Notes: generated by a model from the letters alone, not told the origin. Positions 41,372-50,728 are shown, numbered from the stretch's first letter. The stretch: DNA of 64,000 bases from Agrobacterium tumefaciens (GCF_005221385.1 NZ_CP039903.1:2170001-2234000); one strand, 5' to 3'. Made by a program: numbers and translations.

Positions 41372-42997
41372 TCAGGCGTATCGCGCAGCACTTTCATCGT
41401 GGTCGTTGCGGCGCAGATAACCCCAGAGCCCGAGCGCCCCGGCAATGCCGAGACCAAGGAACAGACCACCTGCGCCACCGGCAATCAGGAAGGTCAGCTT
41501 GCCTGGCGGCCAGCTTCTGGAATTCGGGGCGACAGGCTGTGAAATTACCCGCACATTGGTGGAATCGATCGACTGCTGTTCGGCAAGCTGGCGCGAGCGG
41601 GTAAGATAGGTCTCGTAGATCGCGGCGGCCGAATTGGCGTCGCGCTCCAGATCCCTGAGCCGCACCTGCGCCTCGTTGTCGGTGAAGACGTTGGCCCGTT
41701 CCGCTACCGCCTTCAATCTGAGGGCATCGAGCGAGGAGCGGGCCTCGGCGACATTGGTCTTGGCCGCCTGCAGGATGCGCCGCGCTTCATCCGCCATGCC
41801 GCGTTCCAGCATGGCGCGCTCCGCCCCTGCGGTTGCCAGACGCGGATGCCGCGCGCCATAGGTCAGCGTCATCGCGCCGATCTGCTGCTGCAGGGTGCTA
41901 TATTGTGCGCGGATGGTGTTCATGGTCTGGCTGTCGAAGATGGCATCGCTCTGCGTGCGGTTCTGGGCAATCGCCGCTTCCATCTGCTTCAGACGTGATT
42001 CTTCCTGAATGACGCGCTGCTGTGCCGCAAGAACCTGCGCGTTCAGTTCGCCGGAGGCGAGATTGCTGACCAGCTGGCCGTTATTTTCCTGCAACCCGTT
42101 CTCACGACGGAAATCCGCCACCCGCTTTTCGGCAGCCGTCACGTTCTCGCGCATCTCCTCGAGCCGTTTCTTGAGATCGTCGACAACGCGCTGGCTGCTG
42201 TCGGAGGTCGTCTGGAACAACTCGCTTTCAAAGGCTTTGACGATGGCCTTGGAAACCGTCACGGATTTTTCCGCATCGTTGGTCCAGACCGAGAGCGTCA
42301 CCACGAAGGAGCGCGGATCGCGTTCCGCCGCCACCCGGTCGCCGAGGGAACGGAGCGCCCCGACCCGGTTGTCGCCATCTTCCGGCTTCGACGAAAACAT
42401 CGCCTTCAGCCGGGCAAGCGGCGGCGGGCTGATGAATTCGGCATCCTGATCGAGCTTCAGCTCATCCACCACCCGTGCCAGCACGTTGCGCGAGGTGATG
42501 GTGCGCAGCTTGCTTTCCACTTCGAGGATCTGGGTGTCGCGCTGCTGGCTCGGTGAAAACACGCCGTCATTGACGACGTTGAGATTGGAGGGATTAACGA
42601 CGATATCCGTATAGGCGGTGTAACGCGGCGGCGTCATGGAAGCATAGGTAAGTGCGGCGGCGACGCAGAGAATGATCGCCAGCACGATCCAGACAATGCC
42701 GTTACGCAGCCAGATGAGGATATCGTCCACGCCGATCCTGTCGATATATTTCAGGCCCGGCAGCGCGGCCACCAGACTACCGGTCGGCGAGGATGGTTTC
42801 ACTGGCTTTTCGGCTGGAGCCGGCTCTGCTGCGGCGACCGGTTTCGGCTCCAGATGTTCTTTCAGCACCGTGCGTTCGAAAACCTCGTCCTCATCCACCA
42901 GATCGTCCAGCAGGGAACCGTGGGTTCTCGCGGCGGGCGCCGTTTTTTCATCAAGCGGACGTGCCTGCTTATGTCCCGCCTTTTGAAGCCTGTACAT
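41372..42997 (-). CDS. Wzz/GumC-like chain-length determinant without kinase domain
   Basis: This 541-residue protein has two membrane segments (about residues 101-119 and 503-527) flanking a large coiled-coil periplasmic region (about 250-480) with LGDRVAAERDPRSFVVTLSVW and ERERxxLERDAN-type heptads. It lacks a Walker motif, so the tyrosine-kinase part of Wzc-like proteins is missing here. Residues 1-90 are an acidic, proline-rich cytoplasmic lead. The ATG at 42,995-42,997 is preferred over 43,060. It should control export and length of the polymer. Confidence 0.82.
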   Translation of the reverse strand: MYRLQKAGHKQARPLDEKTAPAARTHGSLLDDLVDEDEVFERTVLKEHLEPKPVAAAEPAPAEKPVKPSSPTGSLVAALPGLKYIDRIGVDDILIWLRNGIVWIVLAIILCVAAALTYASMTPPRYTAYTDIVVNPSNLNVVNDGVFSPSQQRDTQILEVESKLRTITSRNVLARVVDELKLDQDAEFISPPPLARLKAMFSSKPEDGDNRVGALRSLGDRVAAERDPRSFVVTLSVWTNDAEKSVTVSKAIVKAFESELFQTTSDSSQRVVDDLKKRLEEMRENVTAAEKRVADFRRENGLQENNGQLVSNLASGELNAQVLAAQQRVIQEESRLKQMEAAIAQNRTQSDAIFDSQTMNTIRAQYSTLQQQIGAMTLTYGARHPRLATAGAERAMLERGMADEARRILQAAKTNVAEARSSLDALRLKAVAERANVFTDNEAQVRLRDLERDANSAAAIYETYLTRSRQLAEQQSIDSTNVRVISQPVAPNSRSWPPGKLTFLIAGGAGGLFLGLGIAGALGLWGYLRRNDHDESAARYA

Positions 42998-43254
42998 CAG
43001 CCAATCCAACTCGAATGAACCACAAAAAGGCCGGCAACAGATGGTTTCCATCGTCGCCACAGCCGCTATAGACGGACAAGTTTAAATATGACGGGTGAAT
43101 TTTAAGTTACCCGCTTCATCCCCGCAATCATCGCCCATTCGCGTCCATCATGAAAGAGAGGATTGACGTGAATGGATCGATACGGTTCTTTCAGGCGTTA
43201 TATTTTTGCATTATCCATTTGAACCTCAAAGATTTTATCGAAACGGAGTTTGGC

Positions 43255-44670
43255 ATGAGCCTGAAATTTGGAACGAGCGGCCTTCGCGGCCTCTCTGTCG
43301 ATCTGAAGGGAAAAGCCTCGGCCGTGTATGCCACGGCATTTGCAAGGCACCTTCTCACATCGGGTCAGGCAAAGGCGGGCGACCCCATTCTCGTGGCCCG
43401 CGATTTCCGGGATTCGAGCCCCGATGTTTCGGCAACCTGCATCGCCGCGCTGAAAAACGCCGGTCTTACCCCCCTCGATTGCGGCACCGTGCCGACACCC
43501 GCTCTGGCGCTTTACGGCCTGTCGTTGAAGGCCGGCGCGCTGATGATCACCGGCTCGCACATTCCGGCCGATCGCAACGGCATCAAATTCTATCGCCCGG
43601 ACGGCGAAATCGACAAGCAGGATGAAACGGCAATCGCCGCCCTTGCAGCCGAAGTCGAAGCGGAAGGCATCAGCGACGAGGCCGCGACGGCGGAAGACCA
43701 TTCCGCAACCGCAGCCGAACTGTTTTACGAACGCAACATCGCCCTTCTGCCGGAAAAGGCATTGTCGGGCCTCAAGATCGGTGTTTACCAGCACAGCACC
43801 GTGGCCCGCGATCTCTTCGTCGACGTTCTCGCCCATTATGGCGCTAACGTCGTGGCGCTCGGTCGCTCGGAGACCTTCATTCCTGTTGATACCGAGGCGG
43901 TCTCGCCGGAAACGCTGGCGCTTCTCAGGAAGTGGGCCCCGGAGCATGGTCTCGACGCCATCGTTTCCGCTGACGGTGACGGTGATCGCCCGTTGCTTGC
44001 CGATGAGAACGGCGTGCCGCTGCGCGGCGACCTGATCGGGCTCATCACCGCCAATTTCCTCGATGCCGGCGTGGTCGTCACCCCCGTCACCTCCAATTCC
44101 GGCATTGAAGCGAGCGGTTCCTTCGAGGTCGTTCGCACCAAGGTCGGCTCGCCTTTCGTCATCGCCGGCATGGCAGAGGCGCTTGCCGCCGGCAGAAACG
44201 GCGTCATGGGCTTCGAAGCCAATGGCGGCCTGCTGACGGCTTCGGCATTCACGCTCAATGGAAGGGCAGTTTCGCCACTACCGACGCGTGACAGCTTCCT
44301 GCCGGTTCTCGCTGTGCTGCTTCTGTCGGCCGAGCAGAAAAAGCCGCTGTCGGAGATCGCCGCCGCCTACAATCTGCCAGTCGCCGCCGCCGACCGTCTA
44401 GAGAATTTCGCCCAGGAAAAAAGCGCCGCCCTGATGACGCATCTGCGCGCGTCTCGCGACAATCTCGAGGCTTTCCTTGCCCCGGTCGGCAAGGTCAAGA
44501 CGCTCAGCGACATCGACGGCCTGCGCGTGGCGCTCACCGACGGCAGCACCATCCACTTCCGCCCTTCCGGCAACGCGCCGGAAATGCGCTGCTACGTCGA
44601 AGCCGCCAATCAGGACGAAGCCGAAACGCTTTTGAACAAGGGGCTCGATCTCATCCGCAATTTTGGGTGA
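43255..44670 (+). CDS. Phosphomannomutase / phosphoglucomutase
   Basis: This 471-residue enzyme interconverts hexose-6- and hexose-1-phosphates for nucleotide-sugar supply. The phosphoserine loop reads ITGSHIPADRNGIKF (Ser101; TASHNP in most members), the metal loop ADGDGDRPL at about residues 239-247, the sugar-recognition block GFEANGGLL at about 320-328, and the phosphate-binding RPSGNAPEMR near the C-terminus. ATG 43,255 has GGAG upstream; the open frame reaches back to 43,150. It resembles NoeK-type rhizobial mutases and probably feeds the polysaccharide cluster. Confidence 0.9.
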   Translation: MSLKFGTSGLRGLSVDLKGKASAVYATAFARHLLTSGQAKAGDPILVARDFRDSSPDVSATCIAALKNAGLTPLDCGTVPTPALALYGLSLKAGALMITGSHIPADRNGIKFYRPDGEIDKQDETAIAALAAEVEAEGISDEAATAEDHSATAAELFYERNIALLPEKALSGLKIGVYQHSTVARDLFVDVLAHYGANVVALGRSETFIPVDTEAVSPETLALLRKWAPEHGLDAIVSADGDGDRPLLADENGVPLRGDLIGLITANFLDAGVVVTPVTSNSGIEASGSFEVVRTKVGSPFVIAGMAEALAAGRNGVMGFEANGGLLTASAFTLNGRAVSPLPTRDSFLPVLAVLLLSAEQKKPLSEIAAAYNLPVAAADRLENFAQEKSAALMTHLRASRDNLEAFLAPVGKVKTLSDIDGLRVALTDGSTIHFRPSGNAPEMRCYVEAANQDEAETLLNKGLDLIRNFG

Positions 44671-44708
44671 GAGTGGATGCCGCATACGCGATGGTGTAAG
44701 CTGCGCGC

Positions 44709-45005
44709 ATGAAGAGAACGGACGCAATAAGAAAACTCAAGCGACACGCCCATGCAGTGAAAAGCATGGGCGCGACGTCGCTCTATCTTTTTGGATCGAC
44801 GGCCCGCGATGAGGCCCTTGCCTCCAGCGATCTGGACATCTTCATCGACTATGATCCGGGCCGCCGTTTCTCGTTGATCGATCTCGTCGGTATCAAGCAG
44901 TTTCTGGAAGAGGAATTAGCCGTGGAAGTCGACGTGACAACACGCAACAGCCTCCATCCGCTGCTCCGGAATGACATCGAGCAATCCGCCGTACGGATAT
45001 TTTGA
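44709..45005 (+). CDS. MNT-domain nucleotidyltransferase, antitoxin of HEPN-MNT pair
   Basis: This 98-residue protein has the minimal nucleotidyltransferase motif GSX10DXD exactly: Gly29-Ser30, then Asp41-x-Asp43 within LFGSTARDEALASSDLDIF. MntA proteins of this family modify or bind the HEPN toxin and thus act as antitoxin. It overlaps the HEPN gene by four bases (ATGA). The pair stands as a small operon between a mutase and a truncated-haemoglobin gene. Confidence 0.88.
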   Translation: MKRTDAIRKLKRHAHAVKSMGATSLYLFGSTARDEALASSDLDIFIDYDPGRRFSLIDLVGIKQFLEEELAVEVDVTTRNSLHPLLRNDIEQSAVRIF

Positions 45006-45358
45006 TGACCAGACGCAGGGTCGGGCCGGTTCTCGCCGAAATTCTGGAGGCCATAAACGGTATTGAGACCCACACCGCAGGCCTGTCGCTTGCTGATTTC
45101 CAGCAAAATTGGCTCCTCAAGCTTGCTGTACAGCGCGCTCTGGAGATCGTTTCAGAGGCATCGCGACACATACCGGAGGAATTGCTAAACCTCGCGCCGG
45201 ACATTCCATGGAAACAGATTTTCGGAATCGGCAATATTCTCCGCCATGAATACCACAAGATCGCGGACGATGTGGTTTGGGCCGTGGTGACCGAACATGT
45301 CGCGCCACTCAAAATAGCCGTTCAGGCTATTCAACGATCCGTCGGGCCCGAAAACTGA
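45002..45358 (+). CDS. HEPN-domain (DUF86, HepT-like) toxin candidate
   Basis: This 118-residue protein has the DUF86 layout, with IEEAIN-like N-terminus, LAVQRALEIVSEASRHIPEEL, and the conserved IPWKQIFGIGNILRHEYHKI end. The HepT RNase motif is Rx4HxY; here the expected Arg is Gly77, with His82-x-Tyr84 kept and Arg81 shifted. This GIGN variant is known in the family, so activity may be altered. It is the toxin-like partner of the MNT gene, with a four-base overlap. Confidence 0.8.
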   Translation: MMTRRRVGPVLAEILEAINGIETHTAGLSLADFQQNWLLKLAVQRALEIVSEASRHIPEELLNLAPDIPWKQIFGIGNILRHEYHKIADDVVWAVVTEHVAPLKIAVQAIQRSVGPEN

Positions 45359-45449
45359 GGTTTCTATCGGCACAATGTCCCAAATGTCGCATCCCGCCTT
45401 TCCCTGTTGCTCTTCCCGCTTGAGAAAGCGATAAGGACCGAAGGGCCAG

Positions 45450-45863
45450 ATGAGGCGGACGATGAGCGGCGAGACCATTACCCTTTATGAAGCGATCGGC
45501 GGCGATGCGACCGTCAAGGCCCTGACCAGGCGTTTCTATGAATTGATGGACACCCTGCCGGAGGCGGCGCGTTGCCGTGCCATTCACCCTGCCGATCTTT
45601 CCGGTAGTGAAGCGAAGTTTTACGATTATCTGACGGGATATCTTGGCGGACCGCCCGTCTATGTCGAGAAACACGGCCATCCGATGTTGCGCCGCCGCCA
45701 TTTCGTCGCGCCCATCGGCCCTGCCGAGCGCGACGAATGGCTGCTCTGCTTCCGCCGCGCCATGGATGAAACCATCGAGAACCCGAAGCTGCGCGAGATC
45801 ATCTGGGCGCCGGTGGAGCGGCTGGCCTTTCACATGCAGAACCAGGAGGCGGACAGCCCATGA
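45450..45863 (+). CDS. Truncated haemoglobin (group II)
   Basis: This 137-residue protein has group II truncated-globin marks: LYEAIGGDATVKALTRRFYEL near the start, PVYVEKHGHPMLRRRHFVAP with the proximal histidine, and ERDEWLLCFRRAM. It binds haem and oxygen and probably detoxifies nitric oxide or oxygen species. Met1 at 45,450 has AAGGG upstream; Met5 at 45,462 is the alternative. It overlaps the next gene by four bases. Confidence 0.85.
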   Translation: MRRTMSGETITLYEAIGGDATVKALTRRFYELMDTLPEAARCRAIHPADLSGSEAKFYDYLTGYLGGPPVYVEKHGHPMLRRRHFVAPIGPAERDEWLLCFRRAMDETIENPKLREIIWAPVERLAFHMQNQEADSP

Positions 45864-46270
45864 GCAATTCAAGCATGAGCGACGGAAGTTCGACAGACGC
45901 AACAGTGCCGCGCGAACGGTTGCGATCTTTCATTCTGCTGCTGGGCGGTTTGCTTGGGGCTGCCGGTGTGATGCTTGCCGCCGCCGCCACCCACACGGGC
46001 GAAACCTATATGCTGGGCAATGCCTCAGCCATGGCGCTGGCGCATGCCCCGGTGTTGGTGGCGCTCCATATCGGCGCGGATCGCATCAGAACGGCCATTC
46101 CGGCGGGCCTGATCCTCGGCCTCGGCACGGCGGTCTTCGTCGGCGATCTCGTCGTCAGGCATTTTTCCGGCCACAGCCTGTTTCCCTTCGCCGCGCCCAC
46201 GGGTGGCCTCGGCATGATTGCCGGGTGGCTCGTGCTCTGCGCCGGGGCATTTTTGAAGCCGAAAGGCTGA
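45860..46270 (+). CDS. DUF423-family membrane protein
   Basis: This 136-residue protein has four hydrophobic segments from residue 22 on and the DUF423 pattern: LLGAAGVMLAAAATHTG, then MLGNASAMALAHAPVLVAL, and PTGGLGMIAGWLVLCAGAF. DUF423 proteins are small inner-membrane proteins of unknown role. It is translationally coupled to the truncated haemoglobin gene through ATGA. The N-terminal 20 residues are extra and polar. Confidence 0.85.
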   Translation: MSNSSMSDGSSTDATVPRERLRSFILLLGGLLGAAGVMLAAAATHTGETYMLGNASAMALAHAPVLVALHIGADRIRTAIPAGLILGLGTAVFVGDLVVRHFSGHSLFPFAAPTGGLGMIAGWLVLCAGAFLKPKG

Positions 46271-46276
46271 TCGGCC

Positions 46277-46564
46277 TTAACGCCGCGTCCAGCGAAATGA
46301 CAGGATGTTGCGGCCGCCTTCAGCCGCTTCGCCCAGGGCGAAGGACGGCGTTTCGCCGGGCTGGCGGGTACGCAGATGGGGAAAGACCACCACATTGCTG
46401 TCGGCCGCCGCCGCACGGTTGCGCCGCTCCCGTTCGCCGACGATTTCATACATGTCCGTCAGGGCCGGATCGGCGCCCTGTTCAGCCATCTTGTGCAGTT
46501 CCACGCGGCAGGCTTCTGCTGCCGCGGGCTCATCATCATGGAAATTATTGCGCTCGTCGCTCAT
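46277..46564 (-). CDS. Small protein, unknown
   Basis: This 95-residue protein starts MSDERNNFHDDEPAAAEACR and has a helical acidic N-terminus with a basic C-terminus (GGRNILSFRWTRR). The open frame reaches 46,582. It overlaps the end of the DUF2325 gene by about 20 bases, in the same direction. No family is recognised. Confidence 0.55.
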   Translation of the reverse strand: MSDERNNFHDDEPAAAEACRVELHKMAEQGADPALTDMYEIVGERERRNRAAAADSNVVVFPHLRTRQPGETPSFALGEAAEGGRNILSFRWTRR

Positions 46565-46970
46565 CGCCGGAGGTCCGTTCATTCATCGTCTGCAGCGCCC
46601 GCTCCAGACTGGATTTGCTGCCATTGCGCAGCGGAATGAACGTCTTGCCGAATTTCTTGCAACCCGACTTCACCCGCAGACACGCATCGTGGCTGATACA
46701 GTCGATCGGGCAGAAAACGCAGTCGACGGAAGGAAGAACGGTATCGATGCGCGACACCGCCTCACGCAATCCCCCATCGTGATGGATAAGTTCGGCGCCG
46801 AAATTGCTGGCGATCTGGCGAAGATGGGCAACCTGACAGTCACGGCCGCCAACATAAAGAAAGCTCTTCGGCCCGGAAAGCTGCTGTTCGGCCACGTCCT
46901 TTTCGTTTTGAGGCGCGCCCTTGCCCTGCTTGCCGCCGCGTTCGGCCTTCTTCTTTTCCTTGCGTGCCAT
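46545..46970 (-). CDS. DUF2325-family protein
   Basis: This 141-residue protein has the DUF2325 core, FLYVGGRDCQVAHLRQIASNFGAEL, followed by LREAVSRIDTVLPSVDCVFCPIDCISHDAC, with conserved cysteines. The N-terminal 35 residues are lysine-rich. The ATG at 46,968-46,970 is close to AGGTGAGG; 46,997 is the alternative. Function of the family is not known. Confidence 0.75.
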   Translation of the reverse strand: MARKEKKKAERGGKQGKGAPQNEKDVAEQQLSGPKSFLYVGGRDCQVAHLRQIASNFGAELIHHDGGLREAVSRIDTVLPSVDCVFCPIDCISHDACLRVKSGCKKFGKTFIPLRNGSKSSLERALQTMNERTSGDERRAQ

Positions 46971-47122
46971 TCCCTCACCTGCCGGTTGATTTTTCATGCC
47001 CCGGACGTTCGGGATAGCGGCACCATAATAAAGATGAGTTTTGGAGTAAAGTATAAAGGTGATCATTTTCCTCATGTTTTGACGCAAAACATCGATCACA
47101 TATTCGCGAGACCCCATCCCGC

Positions 47123-47764
47123 TTAGCCGTTTAGCCGCAATCCACCCATGAAAAGCTGCTCCAGATGCCGGGCCGCATCTTCAAAACGACCATCGCCGCC
47201 GTTTTTGTCACCCAGCACCGCCCGCACCTGCACATCGAAATCCGCATAGTGCTGGGTGGTCGACCAGATCGAGAAGATGAGATGGTAGGGGTCACATTTG
47301 GCGATCCGGCCGGCCTTCACCCAGGCACGGATCACCTCGGCCTTTTCATCCACCAGTTGCTTCAGCGGTCCTTTAAGCTCATCCTCGATATGCGGCGCGC
47401 CCTGCAGGATTTCATTGGCGAACAGCCGGCTTTCACGCGGGAAATCCCGCGACATTTCCAGCTTGCGGCGAATATAGGAGCGGATTTCGCTTTCCGGATT
47501 GCCCTCGGCGTCAAAAGCCCTGAGCGGATCAAGCCATGTATCCAGCACCCGCTCGATAAGCGCGCGATGCATCGCCTCCTTGGTGCGGAAATAATAAAGC
47601 ACATTCGGCTTGGACATGCCGGCCGCCTCGGCAATCTGGTCTATGGTGGAACCACGAAAGCCGTTGATGGAAAATACGCTGAGCGCTGCCTCGAGGATAG
47701 CTTCCTGCTTTTCCTCCTGAATGCGGGTCCGCTTCTGTGTTTTCGCTGCGCGCGGTATGGCCAT
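47123..47764 (-). CDS. rutR: TetR-family regulator RutR
   Basis: This 213-residue protein has an N-terminal TetR helix-turn-helix at about residues 20-65 (ILEAALSVFSINGFRGSTIDQIAEAAGMSKPNVLYYF) and a YcdC/RutR-type C-terminal domain (RDFPRESRLFANEILQGAPHIEDEL, then WSTTQHYADFDVQV). RutR senses uracil or thymine and controls pyrimidine use. Here it is divergent from a pyrimidine-degradation operon, and a RutR-like box lies in the gap between them. That makes the assignment strong. Confidence 0.88.
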   Translation of the reverse strand: MAIPRAAKTQKRTRIQEEKQEAILEAALSVFSINGFRGSTIDQIAEAAGMSKPNVLYYFRTKEAMHRALIERVLDTWLDPLRAFDAEGNPESEIRSYIRRKLEMSRDFPRESRLFANEILQGAPHIEDELKGPLKQLVDEKAEVIRAWVKAGRIAKCDPYHLIFSIWSTTQHYADFDVQVRAVLGDKNGGDGRFEDAARHLEQLFMGGLRLNG

Positions 47765-47899
47765 TCTCTGCTCTCTGTTTCTTTTCGATGCAATTGCCGC
47801 TACAGTATGATTAAAAAATAATCGACGCGTACAGTTTGGGCAAAATTAGTGCGATTCGTCACGAAAGTCCCTTGCTGACGTCATCGCAAATTTGCATTG

Positions 47900-47915
47900 T
47901 TTACCAGCCGGTCAA
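47900..47915. promoter_or_regulatory. RutR-like operator
   Basis: TTTACCAGCCGGTCAA matches the RutR consensus TTGACCA-NN-TGGTCAA at 12 of 14 defined positions, including both half-site cores. It lies 110 bases before the hydrolase start and about 135 bases from the rutR start. It would let RutR control both operons. Confidence 0.7.
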
Positions 47916-48024
47916 TTTATCCATCATCGCCAGCACAAGGCAATGGCTGTTATCTTAGTCGGCAAAAACGGGAACGGCACAAGCTTTGCTTCGATAAAAA
48001 CAAAACAGGTGAGGACGACATTTC

Positions 48025-49272
48025 ATGGCGGCGGGTAAGAACTTGACGGTCAATGGCGACCGTCTGTGGGATAGTCTGATGGACATGGCGAAGATCGGCC
48101 CCGGCATCGCCGGCGGCAATAATCGCCGCACTCTGACCGATGAGGATGGGGAAGGCCGCAGCCTGTTCCAGCGCTGGTGTGAAGCGGCCGGGCTGACGAT
48201 GGGCGTCGACCGCATGGGCACCATGTTCGCAACCCGCCCGGGCGAGGACCCGGATGCGCTTCCCGTCTATATCGGCAGCCATCTCGACACCCAGCCGACG
48301 GGCGGCAAGTTCGATGGCGTGCTTGGCGTGCTGGCCGGGCTGGAGGTGGTGCGCAGCCTTGATGACCTCAATATCAGGACCAAACACCCGATCACCGTCA
48401 CCAACTGGTCCAACGAGGAAGGCGCACGTTTTGCGCCCGCCATGCTGGCATCAGGCGTCTTTGCCGGCATCCACGATCTCGACTACGCCTATAGCCGTAC
48501 CGACACCGACGGCAAGACCTATGGTGACGAACTGAAGCGCATCGGCTGGCTGGGCGAAGAAGACGTCGGCGCGCGCGAAATGCACGCCTATTTCGAATAT
48601 CACATCGAACAGGGACCTATCCTGGAGGCGCAAGGCAAACAGATCGGCGTCGTCACCCATTGCCAGGGGCTATGGTGGCTGGAAGTGACGTTAACCGGCA
48701 AGGAAGCCCATACCGGTTCCACCCCGATGGCCATGCGCGTCAATGCCGGCCTTGCCGCCGCCCGCATTCTCGAAAAGGTGCAGGAAGTGGCGATGGCCCA
48801 CCAGCCGGGCGCCGTCGCCGGCGTCGGCCAGATGATCTTCACCCCCAATTCCCGCAATGTGCTGCCCGGCAAGGTGGTCTTCACCATCGACCTCAGAACC
48901 CCCTCACAGGCGAAACTCGACAGCATGCGCGCCATTTTCGAGCGCGAGGTGCCTGTTATCGCCGAAGAACTCGGCGTCGGCTGCACGATCGAGGCCATCG
49001 GCCATTTCGACCCCGTCACCTTCGATCCGGTGCTGGTCGGCCGCGTGCGCGCCGCCGCCGAAAGACTGGGCTACAGCCACATGGACATCATCTCCGGCGC
49101 CGGCCACGATGCCTGCTGGACGGCAAGGGTCGCCCCCTCCACCATGATCTTCTGCCCCTGCGTGGACGGGCTTTCCCACAATGAGGCGGAAGAGATTTCG
49201 CAGGAATGGGCAAAGGCCGGCTGCGACGTGCTGCTGCATGCGGTGCTGGAGACGGCGGAGATCGTGGAATGA
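48025..49272 (+). CDS. Zinc-dependent amidohydrolase, beta-ureidopropionase type (M20 family)
   Basis: This 415-residue enzyme belongs to the M20/HyuC/AmaB family. Metal ligands are seen as YIGSHLDT (His86), FDGVLG (Asp97) and SNEEGARF (Glu131-132), with later His near 390 in DGLSHNEAEE, and a dimer-domain histidine in EAHTGSTPM. Such enzymes cleave N-carbamyl-beta-alanine or related ureido acids to beta-alanine, CO2 and ammonia. The dihydropyrimidinase overlap and RutR control fit the pyrimidine catabolic step; allantoate or N-carbamyl amino acids remain possible substrates. It starts at ATG 48,025. Confidence 0.87.
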   Translation: MAAGKNLTVNGDRLWDSLMDMAKIGPGIAGGNNRRTLTDEDGEGRSLFQRWCEAAGLTMGVDRMGTMFATRPGEDPDALPVYIGSHLDTQPTGGKFDGVLGVLAGLEVVRSLDDLNIRTKHPITVTNWSNEEGARFAPAMLASGVFAGIHDLDYAYSRTDTDGKTYGDELKRIGWLGEEDVGAREMHAYFEYHIEQGPILEAQGKQIGVVTHCQGLWWLEVTLTGKEAHTGSTPMAMRVNAGLAAARILEKVQEVAMAHQPGAVAGVGQMIFTPNSRNVLPGKVVFTIDLRTPSQAKLDSMRAIFEREVPVIAEELGVGCTIEAIGHFDPVTFDPVLVGRVRAAAERLGYSHMDIISGAGHDACWTARVAPSTMIFCPCVDGLSHNEAEEISQEWAKAGCDVLLHAVLETAEIVE

Positions 49273-50726
49273 CCGCCACCATCATCAAGAACGGCACCAT
49301 CGTCACCGCCGACCTGACCTACAAGGCCGATGTGAAGATCGAAGGCGGCAGGATCACCGGGATTGGGCCCGATCTGACGGGCGGCACGGTGCTCGATGCC
49401 ACCGGATGTTATGTCATGCCCGGCGGCATCGATCCGCATGTGCATCTGGAAATGCCCTTCATGGGCACCTATTCCGCCGATGATTTCGAGAGCGGCACGC
49501 GGGCGGCGCTCGCCGGTGGCACCACCATGGTAGTGGATTTCTGCCTGCCGGAGCCGGGGCAGTCGCTTCTCGATGCCCTGCAACGATGGGACAACAAGGC
49601 GACACGCGCCAATTGCGATTATTCCTTCCACATGGCCGTCACCTGGTGGGGCGAGCAGGTCTTCAACGAGATGAAGACGGTGGTTCGGGAAAAGGGCATC
49701 AACTCCTTCAAGCACTTCATGGCCTATAAGGGCGCGCTGATGGTGAATGACGACGAGATGTTCGCCTCCTTTTCGCGCTGCGCCGAACTGGGCGCCATTC
49801 CCTTCGTGCATGCGGAAAACGGCGATATCGTCGCGCAGATGCAGGAAAAACTGATGGCGGCAGGCAATGTCGGGCCGGAGGCGCACGCCTACTCCCGTCC
49901 TCCCTCCGTGGAGGGTGAAGCAACCAACCGCGCCATCATCATCGCCGATATGGCGGGTGCGCCGCTTTATGTCGTCCACACATCGTGTGAGCAGGCCCAT
50001 GAAGCGATCCGCCGCGCCCGGCAAAACGGCATGCGGGTCTATGGCGAACCGCTGATCCAGCACCTGATCCTCGATGAAAGCGAATATGCCAATGCCGACT
50101 GGGATCACGCCGCCCGCCGGGTGATGTCGCCGCCCTTCCGCAACCGGCAGCATCAGGACAGCCTCTGGGCGGGTCTGGCCTCCGGCTCGCTGCAATGCGT
50201 GGCGACCGACCATTGCGCCTTCACCACCGAGCAGAAACGTTTCGGTATCGGTGATTTCCGCAAGATACCGAACGGCACCGGCGGGCTGGAAGATCGCATG
50301 CCGCTGCTCTGGACCCATGGTGTGGCGACCGGACGCCTGACGATGAACGAATTTGTCGCCGTCACCTCCACCAACATCGCCAAGATCCTCAACATCTATC
50401 CGAAAAAGGGCGCAATCCTCGTTGGCAGCGATGCCGATATCGTCGTCTGGGATCCGGCACTGAAAAAGACCATCAGCGCGGCGAGCCAGCAGTCGGCCAT
50501 CGATTACAACGTGTTTGAGGGACAAAAGATCAGGGGACTGCCGCGCTTCACCCTGTCGCGCGGTCTCGTCAGCATCGAGGAGGGCAGCATCGAAACACAG
50601 CCGGGCCACGGCCAGTTCGTCGCCCGCGACCCCTACCCCGCCGTCAGCCGCGCGCTCTCCACCTGGAAGGAACTCGTTTCGCCACGCCGGGTGGAACGCA
50701 GCGGCATCCCGGCATCGGGCGTGTAA
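49269..50726 (+). CDS. hydA: Dihydropyrimidinase (hydantoinase)
   Basis: This 485-residue cyclic amidohydrolase opens dihydrouracil or hydantoin rings. The metal site is complete: HVHLE (His57, His59), the carbamylated lysine in FKHFMAYKG (Lys154), His in VHAENG near 183, His in VVHTSC near 240, and Asp in ATDHCAF near 316. The ATG overlaps the preceding stop (ATGA). The next step enzyme is encoded just upstream, so together they turn dihydropyrimidines into beta-amino acids. The first enzyme, dihydropyrimidine dehydrogenase, is not in the window. Confidence 0.92.
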   Translation: MTATIIKNGTIVTADLTYKADVKIEGGRITGIGPDLTGGTVLDATGCYVMPGGIDPHVHLEMPFMGTYSADDFESGTRAALAGGTTMVVDFCLPEPGQSLLDALQRWDNKATRANCDYSFHMAVTWWGEQVFNEMKTVVREKGINSFKHFMAYKGALMVNDDEMFASFSRCAELGAIPFVHAENGDIVAQMQEKLMAAGNVGPEAHAYSRPPSVEGEATNRAIIIADMAGAPLYVVHTSCEQAHEAIRRARQNGMRVYGEPLIQHLILDESEYANADWDHAARRVMSPPFRNRQHQDSLWAGLASGSLQCVATDHCAFTTEQKRFGIGDFRKIPNGTGGLEDRMPLLWTHGVATGRLTMNEFVAVTSTNIAKILNIYPKKGAILVGSDADIVVWDPALKKTISAASQQSAIDYNVFEGQKIRGLPRFTLSRGLVSIEEGSIETQPGHGQFVARDPYPAVSRALSTWKELVSPRRVERSGIPASGV

Positions 50727-50728
50727 CC

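Noticed and set aside
46305..47126. 273-codon plus-strand frame over the DUF2325 gene
   Set aside because: It is antisense to a recognised family and lacks a ribosome site.
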